Source of the DNA: CAIUPE01 sp046091665
GTDB lineage: Bacteria; Pseudomonadota; Alphaproteobacteria; Rhizobiales; Beijerinckiaceae
DNA: 64,000 nt
Assembly (NCBI GenBank): GCA_046091665.1
Contig: JBJTCD010000097.1
Span: 1-64,000 of the forward strand
Direction of reading: 5' to 3'
Below are positions 8,057 through 16,590 of this stretch, in pieces (positions within the stretch are counted from its first letter, which is position 1; every line of letters begins with the position of its first letter). A program made the position numbers and the translations under genes. The notes beneath the pieces were generated by a model, which saw only the letters and a program-made list of their open reading frames with translations, was not told the DNA's origin and ran no database searches.

Positions 8057-8527
8057 ATGGGATTTGTTATTCGATCAGCCGCCGTGATTGGCCTTATCTA
8101 TTTGGCATCGCCCTTACGGCCGCCCATGCCGGATTGGCTTGCGCGTCCCGCATCCATAGCAGCAGCAGCAAGCACAAACACGACATCAAAATCGCAAGAC
8201 ACAGCCGCACCGCGCACAACGTTTTCGAACGCGTCTTCAAAAGGTCCGGAAACAATCAGCATCGCCGCTTTAAAAGCGACGATGGAAACAGCCGGTCGTG
8301 CGGTAGCGACCGTTTGCGCCGGTCATGAAAAATCCTGCGTCGAGATGGCCATACGCGCCGCAAAGGTCACTGCGGATACCGATCCTCTCGCAGCTTTGAT
8401 TGGACCCGACACCGCTCATGCTGCGCAAGCCACGCCGAACACGCATAATCAAGTGGCAGATGTGGCACCGACACCGGCGATTCCCTTGCCGCCGCGTCGT
8501 GAACCTCTGCCACAGAAAAAGATTTAA
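8057..8527 (+). CDS. Small exported/membrane protein, possibly DUF5330-like
   Basis: A 156-residue protein with a short N-terminal hydrophobic segment (MGFVIRSAAVIGLIYLASPL), a low-complexity Ala/Ser/Thr linker (residues 30-70), and a conserved-looking helix ALKATMETAGRAVATVCAGH with two cysteines (CAGHEKSC). The tail is proline-rich (PLPPRREPLPQ). Small proteins of this form, called DUF5330, occur upstream of sufE in Hyphomicrobiales, and here sufE begins 52 bp downstream. Function is unknown; the two cysteines may form a disulfide in the periplasm. No clear ribosome binding site precedes the ATG. Confidence 0.6.
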   Translation: MGFVIRSAAVIGLIYLASPLRPPMPDWLARPASIAAAASTNTTSKSQDTAAPRTTFSNASSKGPETISIAALKATMETAGRAVATVCAGHEKSCVEMAIRAAKVTADTDPLAALIGPDTAHAAQATPNTHNQVADVAPTPAIPLPPRREPLPQKKI

Positions 8528-8579
8528 TCTCGACCCCGACGCGTTTCGGTTCTAAACCCGTTTCAGTTCGGAGTCGGTC

Positions 8580-9002
8580 ATGGCGTCACGCATCAATGAG
8601 ATCATCGAGAATTTCGGCTTCCTGGAAGATTGGGAAGACCGCTATCGCTATTTGATCGAACTGGGAAAAGATCTACCCGAACTCCCCAAGAATGAACGCA
8701 CCGAAGACAATCGCGTCAAAGGCTGCGCCAGTCAGGTGTGGGTGGTGACATTCGTTGATCGCTCGGGCTTAGAACCGGTTTTATCCTTTAAAGGCCAAAG
8801 TGATGCGCATATTGTCAAAGGACTCGTTGCGCTCACGCTTGCGCTTTATTCAGACAAATCAGCGCGTGAGATTTTAAGCATCGATGCGCTTGATCTTTTT
8901 CGCCGCTTGGGGCTCGCGGAACATCTGACCCCGCAACGCTCGAATGGTGTGCGCTCAATGGTCGAACGTATTCGCCGCGACGCCATCGCTGCAAGTGCAT
9001 AA
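8580..9002 (+). CDS. sufE: SufE-family cysteine desulfuration protein
   Basis: A 140-residue SufE homolog. It accepts sulfur from a cysteine desulfurase (SufS) and hands it on for iron-sulfur cluster assembly in the cytosol. The family signature is present: NFGFLEDWEDRYRYLIELGK, LPKNERTEDNRVKGCASQVW with the sulfur-accepting Cys near residue 50 in VKGC, FKGQSDAHIVKGLVALTLAL, and FRRLGLAEHLTPQRSNGVRS. Length is normal. No sufS or sufBCD is in the window, so the gene is separate from the main suf operon, as is usual in these bacteria. Confidence 0.95.
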   Translation: MASRINEIIENFGFLEDWEDRYRYLIELGKDLPELPKNERTEDNRVKGCASQVWVVTFVDRSGLEPVLSFKGQSDAHIVKGLVALTLALYSDKSAREILSIDALDLFRRLGLAEHLTPQRSNGVRSMVERIRRDAIAASA

Positions 9003-9028
9003 GAACGGGCTCGTCAATCAAAGCGCGT

Positions 9029-9388
9029 TCAATAAAGTCGTCCGCCCTTCGGCACATCGCGATCAGGACGGATCAACATCACTTTGCCGTTTTGGTCCGG
9101 CACACCAAGCGTCAACACTTCCGACATGAAGGGACCAATCTGACGCGGCGGAAAATTCACAACCGCAAGAACCTGTGTGCCGACAAGCGCGGAAGGACTA
9201 TGATTTTCAGTAATCTGTGCCGAAGAGTTTTTGATGCCAATGGGCGCACCAAAATCAATCTTCAATTTAATCGCCGGTTTCCGCGCTTCAGGAAAAGGTT
9301 CCGCCTCAATGACAGTGCCAACCCGAATATCCACTTTTAAAAAATCGTCAAAAGAAATCACAGGCGCAACAACAGACGCATCAGACAT
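9029..9388 (-). CDS. csaA: CsaA-type tRNA-binding protein
   Basis: A 119-residue OB-fold protein matching the CsaA/EMAP-II/Arc1p tRNA-binding family. The motif DFLKVDIRVGTVIEAEPFPEA is followed by KPAIKLKIDFG, GIKNSSAQIT and QVLAVVNFPPRQIGPFMSEVLTLG, all characteristic. It is about the normal length for stand-alone CsaA, which binds tRNA or acts as an export-related chaperone; the exact role is not settled. It begins 23 bp after the TetR-family gene and ends convergently with sufE. Confidence 0.92.
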   Translation of the reverse strand: MSDASVVAPVISFDDFLKVDIRVGTVIEAEPFPEARKPAIKLKIDFGAPIGIKNSSAQITENHSPSALVGTQVLAVVNFPPRQIGPFMSEVLTLGVPDQNGKVMLIRPDRDVPKGGRLY

Positions 9389-9411
9389 ATCATAATCCTC
9401 GAAGAAAACAC

Positions 9412-10107
9412 TTATATCGACGGATCGAGATCCGCGTCCGCCCGACGAGCACCACGTTCTTTCTTGGCCATCGCCATGCCGCGTTCGACCATACGATGGA
9501 GCGCGCCTGACAAAGGTGCGGTCATCCGTTCAAGATCTTCAAGGCGATTGATCACCATGCCGCCGCGTTTCAATTCTTCATCGAGTGCCGCCATCGTGCG
9601 TGAGAGGCCGGGATCCTCATCACGAAACCACACATCCATGACCTTGGCATAAGCGAGAACAGCGCCTTGAAGTTTGATTGCGCCCATCGGCCCTTCTGTT
9701 TCAACATCCGCAGCCGCAAGCATAAAGCGCATCGAGTTCAATGCCGCCTGATTGAGAGCGGCAAGCGTGAGCGGATCACGTGCTAATGAAGGCGCCATGC
9801 GCTTCAACGCTTGTTTGTAAGGTGCGAGCGCATCAAAGCGACGCATGAGCACATCAAAAATCCGATCACGCGTTGATTCATCCGCGAGACTTTTATCGTC
9901 ATCGCTCAAAACCTTTTGATCAATACGTCGATTGAAACTTCCAAGAATAGCGCCCTTCGAGGGAAAAGCCTCACGAAACTCAAGAAGTGAGACGCCCGCG
10001 CGCTCGGCAATCTCGGTGATCTCGATCCGATCCCAATCCTGTTCCGCAGCAAGCTCCATCAACGCGTCGACGATCCCGTCGCGGGTTGAATGTCCATGAG
10101 CGCTCAT
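9412..10107 (-). CDS. TetR/AcrR-family transcriptional regulator
   Basis: A 231-residue protein. The N-terminal TetR-type DNA-binding domain (residues about 8-55) reads TRDGIVDALMELAAEQDW, ITEIAERAGVSLLEFREAFPSKGAILGSF, with the helix-turn-helix in the second part. The long helical C terminus resembles TetR or COQ9-like ligand-binding regions. Target genes and ligand are unknown. It lies in the minus-strand run YbjN, proC, this gene, csaA, with only 62 bp to proC, so it is probably co-transcribed and not autoregulated from its own divergent promoter. Confidence 0.8.
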   Translation of the reverse strand: MSAHGHSTRDGIVDALMELAAEQDWDRIEITEIAERAGVSLLEFREAFPSKGAILGSFNRRIDQKVLSDDDKSLADESTRDRIFDVLMRRFDALAPYKQALKRMAPSLARDPLTLAALNQAALNSMRFMLAAADVETEGPMGAIKLQGAVLAYAKVMDVWFRDEDPGLSRTMAALDEELKRGGMVINRLEDLERMTAPLSGALHRMVERGMAMAKKERGARRADADLDPSI

Positions 10108-10169
10108 ATTCGGCCCCCTCTTCTGATCAATTAGAGATGGAGGGGCTTGCCCCGAATGTCTAGCCCGGA

Positions 10170-10988
10170 TCAGCCCGAGAGTTCATGAGCGCGACGCCGC
10201 GCCGCATGCACAGTGCCCGCGATCAGCTTTTGAAGCGCCTCATTGCCCATGAGCACGGTGAGCCCCGCGGCCGTCGTCCCGCCCGGTGACGTGACGTTTT
10301 GGCGGAGCATTTCGGCTGACAAATCAGACCGGTGCAGCAATTCCCCCGCCCCTTCAACGGTTGCGCGGGCAAGGCGCATGGCGAGATCCGGCGGTAACCC
10401 CTCGGCTTCGCCCGCTTTCGCAAGACATTCCACAAGGTGAAACACATAGGCGGGGCCCGAGCCCGAAAGCCCTGTCACCGCATCGATCAGATCTTCATGA
10501 TCGACCCATTCGACCTGCCCAACACCCTTGAGGAGACGATCGGCCATCAATTTTTGGCGCTCGGTAACTTCGGGGCTCGCCACCGCGCCGGAAATACCCC
10601 GCCCGACTGAAGCCGGAAGATTCGGCATCGAGCGAACAATCGCGCGCGCATTCGGTAACCGTGCTTTGAGATTGCCGATGGTCTTTCCGGCCAGAATCGA
10701 AACAACCAACGTGTCGGGTCCGGCGAGCGGTGCAAGTATTGGCGCGGCCGCATCAAGCATTTGCGGTTTGATGCCGAGCACCAACGCTTCTGGAACTGAG
10801 GGTGTCTCTTTCGGATTAAGCTTCGCACCCACCCGCGCGCACAAAGCGCTCATTGCCTCTGAGGGCAACGGATCAATCACAGTGACAGAGGGACCGTGAA
10901 GACCGGCGTGAAGCCATCCTTCAAGCATGGCGCCACCCATTTTGCCGGCACCAACGAGAATGAGAGATGAGGGAAAATCAGCACTCAT
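10170..10988 (-). CDS. proC: Pyrroline-5-carboxylate reductase
   Basis: A 272-residue enzyme that reduces 1-pyrroline-5-carboxylate to proline with NAD(P)H, the last step of proline synthesis. The Rossmann motif LVGAGKMGGAMLEGW is at residues 11-25. RSMPNLPASVGRGISG, GLSGSGPAYVFHLVE and the PROSITE-type P5CR signature near the C terminus (RQNVTSPGGTTAAGL) are all intact. The length is typical. It sits 37 bp after the YbjN-domain gene in a minus-strand cluster ubiK, ybjN, proC, tetR, csaA. Confidence 0.96.
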   Translation of the reverse strand: MSADFPSSLILVGAGKMGGAMLEGWLHAGLHGPSVTVIDPLPSEAMSALCARVGAKLNPKETPSVPEALVLGIKPQMLDAAAPILAPLAGPDTLVVSILAGKTIGNLKARLPNARAIVRSMPNLPASVGRGISGAVASPEVTERQKLMADRLLKGVGQVEWVDHEDLIDAVTGLSGSGPAYVFHLVECLAKAGEAEGLPPDLAMRLARATVEGAGELLHRSDLSAEMLRQNVTSPGGTTAAGLTVLMGNEALQKLIAGTVHAARRRAHELSG

Positions 10989-11025
10989 GATGATTTGATC
11001 TCCCTAATTTTAGGATCAAAAAACG

Positions 11026-11532
11026 TTACGCTTCGCCGACGGTTTCAAACATCGTAACAGCAAGCGCATCGACGGGCGATTTACCCGACCACATCACAAA
11101 TTGAAACGCTTGGTAATGGCGATCACAAGTATCGACAGCGAGATTCATCAAGGCTTCGCATTGCGCGCCTGAAGGCTCGACGCCGCCCGACAACATCAGC
11201 GAATGCCGGAACATCACCACATCGGTTTCCGACCACATATCAAAATGGCCGATCCATAATTGCTCATTGATGCGCGTCATCAAATCGGCAATCTCGCTAC
11301 GGCGGCGTTCAGGAATTTTAAGATCAAAAGCGCATGCCACATGCAGTGCTTCAATGCCTTCAAGCCAGGTGAAGGCAACATCATAAGACGTCCAACGGCC
11401 TTGCACGGAGATGGCGATCTCATCATCGCCCGAGCGCTCGAAGGTCAAATCTTTAAGGTGAGCGAGCCGCTCGACCATATCGAGCGGATGTTCGCCCCGC
11501 TCGGTTTCATGTGAATCAGTGATCGACATCAT
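11026..11532 (-). CDS. YbjN domain-containing protein
   Basis: A 168-residue protein with a YbjN (type III chaperone-like) fold: HPLDMVERLAHLKDLTFERSG, VQGRWTSYDVAFTWLEGIEALHVACAFD, MTRINEQLWIGHFDMWSE and VMFRHSLMLSG follow the family pattern. In alphaproteobacteria this gene commonly sits beside proC, as here. YbjN proteins have been linked to stress responses and motility in enterobacteria, but no activity is defined. An ATG pair at 11532/11529 gives a compact N terminus; the open frame extends to 11565 without support. Confidence 0.85.
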   Translation of the reverse strand: MMSITDSHETERGEHPLDMVERLAHLKDLTFERSGDDEIAISVQGRWTSYDVAFTWLEGIEALHVACAFDLKIPERRRSEIADLMTRINEQLWIGHFDMWSETDVVMFRHSLMLSGGVEPSGAQCEALMNLAVDTCDRHYQAFQFVMWSGKSPVDALAVTMFETVGEA

Positions 11533-11689
11533 GCATCCAGTTGCCGTGACGGCCCGCCCCGACAAGGACGACTTAAAACCATCAGGCAGGGTGGACGCTC
11601 ACGGATTCGGCTGAATCGCACAATCGCCGTAAACCCCTGTCCACAGACCTTTGCCCTCGAATCAGGAGTAAATCGACATTCGAATCAAA

Positions 11690-11941
11690 TTATTTGCTCT
11701 GTTTTGATTCGAGTTCAGCAATTCGCTCGGCCAATCGCTCATTCTCTTCACGCGCAGCAATTGCCATTGCACGCACCGCTTCGAACTCTTCGCGCGAGAC
11801 GACATCCATATCACGAATCAAACGTTCGAATTGCGACTTCATCACGGTTTCAGCCTCGCGCTTCATGCCGGTGGCCATGCCCGCCGCGTCCGTCATCAAA
11901 CGGGAGAGATTATCAAGAAAGGGGTTATTCGTTGCTGTCAT
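11690..11941 (-). CDS. ubiK: UbiK-type accessory factor (BMFP family)
   Basis: An 83-residue helical protein of the membrane fusogenic (BMFP)/UbiK family, which assists ubiquinone synthesis in proteobacteria. An amphipathic N-terminal helix (FLDNLSRLMTDAAGMATGMK) is followed by a coiled coil ending in REENERLAERIAELE, as expected. I set the start at 11941: GAGGG lies 7 nt before it, and the resulting MTATNN resembles the family N terminus, whereas the ATG at 11947 touches that ribosome binding site. It lies upstream of ybjN-proC on the same strand and divergent from lgt. Confidence 0.85.
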   Translation of the reverse strand: MTATNNPFLDNLSRLMTDAAGMATGMKREAETVMKSQFERLIRDMDVVSREEFEAVRAMAIAAREENERLAERIAELESKQSK

Positions 11942-12109
11942 CTTCATGCCCTCAAAGAGTGAGCCGCCGTAACCGACGCCGTCATATGGTCTTCTTTTAC
12001 CATGATGGTGTAACGATGCCACCCCATAGTCGCCACTTCTGTCTCGGCTTGACGGGCGAAAATGAAAAGCGCAAGCCTCGCCCGAAGTCTTCCACGTCTA
12101 CAGGATCCC

Positions 12110-12931
12110 ATGCCGTTTTTCGTAATTCCTTTCCCGCAGATTGATCCGGTTCTTGTTGAATTCGGCCCCTTCGCCATTCGCTGGTACGCGCTCGCCTATA
12201 TTGCGGGACTCCTGCTTGGGTGGCGCTTGGCCATCGCACTTGTTTCAAGAGATCATCTTTGGGGTACACGTGAACATCCCGATCGATTGGCGATTGATGA
12301 CCTCTTGGTCTATATGGCGTTCGGCATTGTGCTTGGGGGCCGACTTGGCCAAGTCATCTTTTATGACCTTGAATATTTCAGCGCGCACCCCGCAGAAATT
12401 TTTGCAGTGTGGCATGGCGGAATGGCCTTTCATGGCGGCTTTATCGGCGCCTTACTCGCGATGAGTTTTCTCGCATGGCATCGTAAAGTGCCGCTTCTGT
12501 CTCTCTTCGACATTGCCGCGATCGTTGCGCCCATCGGAATATTTTTTGGTCGCATCGCGAATTTCATCAATGGCGAATTATGGGGACGTCCAACCGACGT
12601 ATCCTGGGCGATGATTTTTCCGCGCGCCGATGATCTGACGCGTCACCCGAGTCAACTTTATGAAGCGGGATTAGAAGGCATTTTGATCTTCGTAATCATC
12701 GGTTTCATTGCGATGAAAGGCGGATTGAAAAAGCCGGGTTTGCTCGCCGGGCTCTTTGGAATTCTCTACGCGCTCATGCGAAGCTTTGCTGAACTTTATC
12801 GTGATCCCGATCCGCTGACCGAAGCCTTGCCCGGCGGCTTCACAATGGGCATGGCGCTTTCATTACCCATGGCGTTGGTCGGCCTATGGCTGGTGATCAG
12901 AAGTTTCCGCGTCGAGGCGAAAAATCCATGA
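12110..12931 (+). CDS. lgt: Phosphatidylglycerol-prolipoprotein diacylglyceryl transferase
   Basis: A 273-residue inner-membrane enzyme that moves diacylglycerol from phosphatidylglycerol to the lipobox cysteine of prolipoproteins. It has seven or so hydrophobic segments. The Lgt signature near residue 135-150 is clear (IVAPIGIFFGRIANFINGELWGRP), and HGGMAFHGGFIGA with the conserved His residues precedes it. The ATG at 12110, preceded by AGGA 5 nt away, gives MPFFVIPFPQIDPV; the longer frame to 12062 is not needed. It overlaps the following methyltransferase gene by ATGA. Confidence 0.96.
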   Translation: MPFFVIPFPQIDPVLVEFGPFAIRWYALAYIAGLLLGWRLAIALVSRDHLWGTREHPDRLAIDDLLVYMAFGIVLGGRLGQVIFYDLEYFSAHPAEIFAVWHGGMAFHGGFIGALLAMSFLAWHRKVPLLSLFDIAAIVAPIGIFFGRIANFINGELWGRPTDVSWAMIFPRADDLTRHPSQLYEAGLEGILIFVIIGFIAMKGGLKKPGLLAGLFGILYALMRSFAELYRDPDPLTEALPGGFTMGMALSLPMALVGLWLVIRSFRVEAKNP

Positions 12932-13995
12932 GCGCTTTGCGCCGACGCATCATCGAGATCATCCGGCAAGAAGGACCGATCAGTGTCGAGCGTTATATGG
13001 CGCTCGCTCTGGGTGACCCGCAGCATGGTTACTATATGACGCGCGATCCTTTGGGTGCGTCCGGTGATTTCACAACCTCGCCAGAAATTTCGCAAATGTT
13101 TGGCGAGCTCATTGGTCTGTGGTGCGCCGATCTTTGGCTGCGCGCCGGTCGAACGTCGATCTCCCTCGTTGAACTGGGGCCCGGTCGTGGCACTTTAATG
13201 AGCGATGTTTTGCGCGCGACAAAAGCGGTTACAGGTTTTCACGACGCGCTTCAGGTGACGCTTGTCGAAATGAGTCCGGTGCTCAGCGCCGTTCAAAAAG
13301 AAATACTTGCCAACGCCCATCCACGCATTGAATGGGCTACGACCATCGCCACGCTTCCGGAAAAACCGACAATTATTCTCGCGAATGAATTTTTCGATGC
13401 CTTGCCCATCAGACAATTTCAAAAACGCAATCAGGCATGGCATGAATGTTTAATCGGCGCGGATGACGACGACACATTGGTGTTTGGTTTAGCGCAAGAA
13501 CCAATGCGCATGTCAGGTCCGGGTGGAAGTGAGGGTGATATTCTCGAATATGCACCGATCAGCGAAACGATCATGCGGGATCTCGCGCGTCATCTGGATC
13601 AGTTTGGGGGCGCAGGCCTCGTCATTGATTATGGCTATACGCAATCCGGTTTCGGTGACACGTTACAAGCCTTGAAAGCGCATGAATTCGTCAATCCGCT
13701 TGAAACACCAGGAGAAGCGGATCTCACGGTTCATGTAAATTTTGAATCGCTTGAACTTGCCGCGCGCGAGAGTGGCGCGCGCACCCACGGCCCCATCACG
13801 CAAGCGGAACTGCTTGATCGCTTGGGTATCGACACACGCGTCGAGACTCTCATTCGTAAAGCCTCTCCACAACAGGCCAATGATATTCGAAAGGCGCGTG
13901 AGAGATTGATTGACCCCACAACGACCGGCATGGGTCAGCTCTTTAAAGCTTTGGCGATTTCAAATAATGAATGGCCAACACCGGCTGGATTTTGA
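12928..13995 (+). CDS. MidA/NDUFAF7-type SAM-dependent methyltransferase
   Basis: A 355-residue class I SAM methyltransferase of the DUF185/MidA family, whose mitochondrial member NDUFAF7 methylates an arginine of complex I. SAM-binding and family motifs are intact: ISVERYMALALGDPQHGYYM, GDFTTSPEISQMFGELIGLW, LVELGPGRGTLMSDVLRA, ILANEFFDALPIRQF, and GGAGLVIDYGYTQSG. Its start overlaps the lgt stop as ATGA, so the two are coupled; pgeF follows 4 bp later. The order lgt-midA-pgeF is common in Hyphomicrobiales. The substrate in bacteria is unproven. Confidence 0.92.
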   Translation: MSALRRRIIEIIRQEGPISVERYMALALGDPQHGYYMTRDPLGASGDFTTSPEISQMFGELIGLWCADLWLRAGRTSISLVELGPGRGTLMSDVLRATKAVTGFHDALQVTLVEMSPVLSAVQKEILANAHPRIEWATTIATLPEKPTIILANEFFDALPIRQFQKRNQAWHECLIGADDDDTLVFGLAQEPMRMSGPGGSEGDILEYAPISETIMRDLARHLDQFGGAGLVIDYGYTQSGFGDTLQALKAHEFVNPLETPGEADLTVHVNFESLELAARESGARTHGPITQAELLDRLGIDTRVETLIRKASPQQANDIRKARERLIDPTTTGMGQLFKALAISNNEWPTPAGF

Positions 13996-13999
13996 TCTC

Positions 14000-14785
14000 A
14001 TGACCGACGCGATGCCTCGCCCTCTTATGACGTCCAATCTGCAGCATAAAGGACTCGCGCATGGGTTCTTTACGCGCGAGGGTGGCGTATCGCAGGGCCT
14101 CTATCAAAGTTTGAATGGCGGCCTCGGTTCATCCGATGATCCGCAATCAGTCGTTGAAAATCGCGCGCGCATGGCCCACACGCTCGGCGTGAATGAACAT
14201 CATCTCTTGTCTCTTTATCAAATTCACTCCGCCATTTGCGTGAAAGTCAATGAGCCTTGGTCGCTCGATCAACGCCCGCGTGCTGATGCGATGGTGACCA
14301 ATCAGACGGGCATAGCGCTTGGCATCGGTACCGCTGATTGCGGACCGCTTCTGTTCACTGATCCTCACGCGCGCGTGATCGGGGCCGCTCATGCCGGATG
14401 GAAGGGCGCTCTTTATGGCGTCATCGAGTCGACAATTCACGCGATGGAAGAACTTGGCGCTCAGCGCGGAAGACTCCATGTAACGCTTGGGCCTACAATC
14501 AGTCAAAGCGCCTATGAGGTCGGGCCTGAATTCCGTGAGACATTTCTTTCAACCGATAAAAATTCAGATCGCTTCTTCGCCACACAAGCTGAAAGCGGAA
14601 AATGTCATTTCGATTTGCCCGCTTACATCGTCAATCGCTTAGAAAAAGCGCAGCTGGGATCAATCGAAAATCTCGCGCTCTGCACTTATGCCGATGAAAA
14701 AAGATTTTTCAGTTTCCGTCGCACAACGCATCGCAAAGAAGCAGATTACGGACGTTTGATCGCGGCGATTGCCCTCACTGAGTAA
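14000..14785 (+). CDS. pgeF: Peptidoglycan editing factor PgeF (multicopper-like, YfiH family)
   Basis: A 261-residue YfiH/DUF152 protein. In enterobacteria PgeF removes wrongly incorporated L-Ser from UDP-MurNAc peptides; related proteins act on purine nucleosides. The Cys/His metal-site motifs are visible: GLAHGFFTREGG, QIHS, TADCGPLLF and AHAGWKGALYGV, with the final CTYADEKRFFSFRR typical. I choose the ATG at 14000, 4 bp after the methyltransferase stop. Other in-frame ATGs at 14012 and 14027 are possible. Confidence 0.92.
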   Translation: MTDAMPRPLMTSNLQHKGLAHGFFTREGGVSQGLYQSLNGGLGSSDDPQSVVENRARMAHTLGVNEHHLLSLYQIHSAICVKVNEPWSLDQRPRADAMVTNQTGIALGIGTADCGPLLFTDPHARVIGAAHAGWKGALYGVIESTIHAMEELGAQRGRLHVTLGPTISQSAYEVGPEFRETFLSTDKNSDRFFATQAESGKCHFDLPAYIVNRLEKAQLGSIENLALCTYADEKRFFSFRRTTHRKEADYGRLIAAIALTE

Positions 14786-14791
14786 GAGAGC

Positions 14792-15562
14792 TCACTCTAC
14801 GACATCGGGCGTTTTCCACCCGATCGCCTGCCCCGCATCAACAGGCAATAAAAAGCCGGTAACACTTCTTGCGGAAGCAAGATAAAGAACCGCATCAGCA
14901 ATATCGCTTGCATCGACCGCATGGCTCAACGGTACGCCTTCGACCTCATGACGAAAACCCGACTCGCCATCATGAGGATTGGGCAAAGTGGGTCCCGGAC
15001 CAATGGCGTTGACGCGGATTTTTGGCGCTAAGGCTTGCGCCATGGTTTGCGTCGCCGCATGAAGAGCCGCTTTCGATAAAGTATAGGTGAAATGTTGCGG
15101 TGTAAGTTTCAACACACGATGATCGATGATATTCACAATCGATGGATTATTGCTCGAAGCCAGGCTCGCAAACTGCCGTGCAAGATCAATCGGTGCTTTC
15201 AGATTGATCGCGAGATGCATATCCAGAGTGGATTCTGAAAAGTCTTCAAATCGATCCGATGAAAAAGCCGCCGCATTATTGACAAGAAGATCAAGCGATC
15301 CGAAGCGCTCGCGTATGTCCGTCATCATCTTTTGACGAGCAGAGACATCGACAAGATCCGCTTCAACAAATTGAGCCACACCTCCCGAAGCCGTGATTTC
15401 AGCCATGAGTTGATCGGCTTCGACGGAGCGGTGCCTTACATGACAAATCACCTGAAAGCCCGAAACCGCGAGCCTCTTGGCAATCATAGCCCCGACACGA
15501 CGCGACGCGCCGGTGACGAGGGCGATCTTTCGCGCGCGGGGGGAAGGAATTGGCTCGGTCAT
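14792..15562 (-). CDS. SDR-family oxidoreductase, pteridine-reductase-like (FolM/PTR1 type)
   Basis: A 256-residue short-chain dehydrogenase. The cofactor motif TGASRRVGAMIAKRLA has the Arg pair typical of NADPH-dependent pteridine reductases. VNNAAAFSSD is the NNAG-like element. The catalytic region reads NIIDHRVLKLTPQHFTYTLSKAA, where the usual Ser of the SDR triad is replaced by Asp in IIDHRV while Tyr and Lys of YTLSK are kept. That substitution is a hallmark of the PTR1/FolM group, which reduces dihydropterins. The C terminus IRVNAIGPGPTLP is also typical. It is convergent with pgeF, 6 bp apart. Confidence 0.85.
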   Translation of the reverse strand: MTEPIPSPRARKIALVTGASRRVGAMIAKRLAVSGFQVICHVRHRSVEADQLMAEITASGGVAQFVEADLVDVSARQKMMTDIRERFGSLDLLVNNAAAFSSDRFEDFSESTLDMHLAINLKAPIDLARQFASLASSNNPSIVNIIDHRVLKLTPQHFTYTLSKAALHAATQTMAQALAPKIRVNAIGPGPTLPNPHDGESGFRHEVEGVPLSHAVDASDIADAVLYLASARSVTGFLLPVDAGQAIGWKTPDVVE

Positions 15563-15760
15563 AAAATGCCTTGGTGAGAAGTGAGCCCGAATTTGTCGGG
15601 ATCTGCTTGTGACATGAACGTCTCACGGATGAAACGGCCGATCGGTTTACCTTTTGTTGACCTTATTTTGAGGCTTCGCTTAGGGGCGCGCCCGGGGATT
15701 GATAAAATTCTCAGAGTTGGACGTAAGCCTTGTCACCCGTCCGCCCTCAGAGTGACCATA

Positions 15761-16357
15761 ATGACCCGCCTGTTTAATCGATATGGCTTTGGAATGATTT
15801 TGGCCGCGAGCCTCTCGAGCCCCTCTTTTGCGGGCGGATTGTTCTCGACCGATGGCGTTTCAAATTGGCAAGGCGGTTATATTGGCCTTCATGGGGGCGC
15901 GGGCCTCGGCACCGCCGGCTCGCTGACAACAGGCGGCACGGTTTATGGCGCCCATGGTGGGATGAACGTCCAAAGCGGTCAGTTCGTTGGCGGGCTTGAA
16001 GGCGATTTTGACTCGTCTCAAATCAAAAACAGCTCAACAAGCGAAAGCTTCACTCAAACCTGGACGGGTTCAGGGCGCGGTCGCGGCGGTTATGCCTTCG
16101 GCAACAATCTCGCTTATGGCACATTGGGTGTGGCGATCAGTGGCAGCAATTACACCAATGTGAATTCAACAGACGCCATCAAATATGGCGTTGTCTATGG
16201 TGCGGGCATCGAAACTTTCGCCATGCAGAATGTCGTCTTACGCGGCGAATTCTTGCATTATGATCTCGCCGCCTCAAATTATCTCGCGAATGGATCGACC
16301 GTTTCTCTCGATACGAAAACAAACTTATTTCGCTTCGGAATCTCTTATAAATTCTGA
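15761..16357 (+). CDS. Outer-membrane beta-barrel protein (OmpA/Omp25-like)
   Basis: A 198-residue outer-membrane protein. The signal peptide (MTRLFNRYGFGMILAASLSSPSFA) is followed by GVSNWQGGYIGLHGGAGLG, the usual opening strand of Hyphomicrobiales Omp25-like eight-strand barrels. Gly/aromatic-rich alternating strands follow, and the protein ends in FRFGISYKF with the C-terminal Phe that the BAM machinery recognises. I set the start at 15761; the frame extends to 15581 but a signal peptide appears only from 15761. It has no peptidoglycan-binding domain. A paralogue-like barrel lies 234 bp downstream. Confidence 0.85.
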   Translation: MTRLFNRYGFGMILAASLSSPSFAGGLFSTDGVSNWQGGYIGLHGGAGLGTAGSLTTGGTVYGAHGGMNVQSGQFVGGLEGDFDSSQIKNSSTSESFTQTWTGSGRGRGGYAFGNNLAYGTLGVAISGSNYTNVNSTDAIKYGVVYGAGIETFAMQNVVLRGEFLHYDLAASNYLANGSTVSLDTKTNLFRFGISYKF

Positions 16358-16506
16358 GACTTGACGGTTACGAAGTCTCGTCAACCTTAGTCCCTTAAAC
16401 ATTCATTAACGATAAATCCGGGAACCAAATTTCTGCCCCGGCATTTCCTCTTTCGATCATCACTTTTCCAAAATTAAGCCCGCTTCTCATGTGAAACGGG
16501 CTCATG

Positions 16507-16560
16507 CACGTCGACGTGTCAGCGTCAGCGTAACCTTAAACTCATGAGCGCATTGCTCAT
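16507..16560 (+). promoter_or_regulatory. Palindrome and leader hairpin upstream of the second OMP gene
   Basis: CACGTCGACGTG (16507-16518) is a perfect 12-bp palindrome. ATGAGC/GCTCAT (16544-16549, 16555-16560) forms a 6-bp hairpin with a 5-nt loop, 30 bp before the ATG at 16591. The first could be an operator and the second a leader-RNA hairpin controlling translation or mRNA stability; neither role is shown. Confidence 0.35.
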
Positions 16561-16590
16561 CGGGTTTGTGAAATTCGAGGAGTTCATTCC

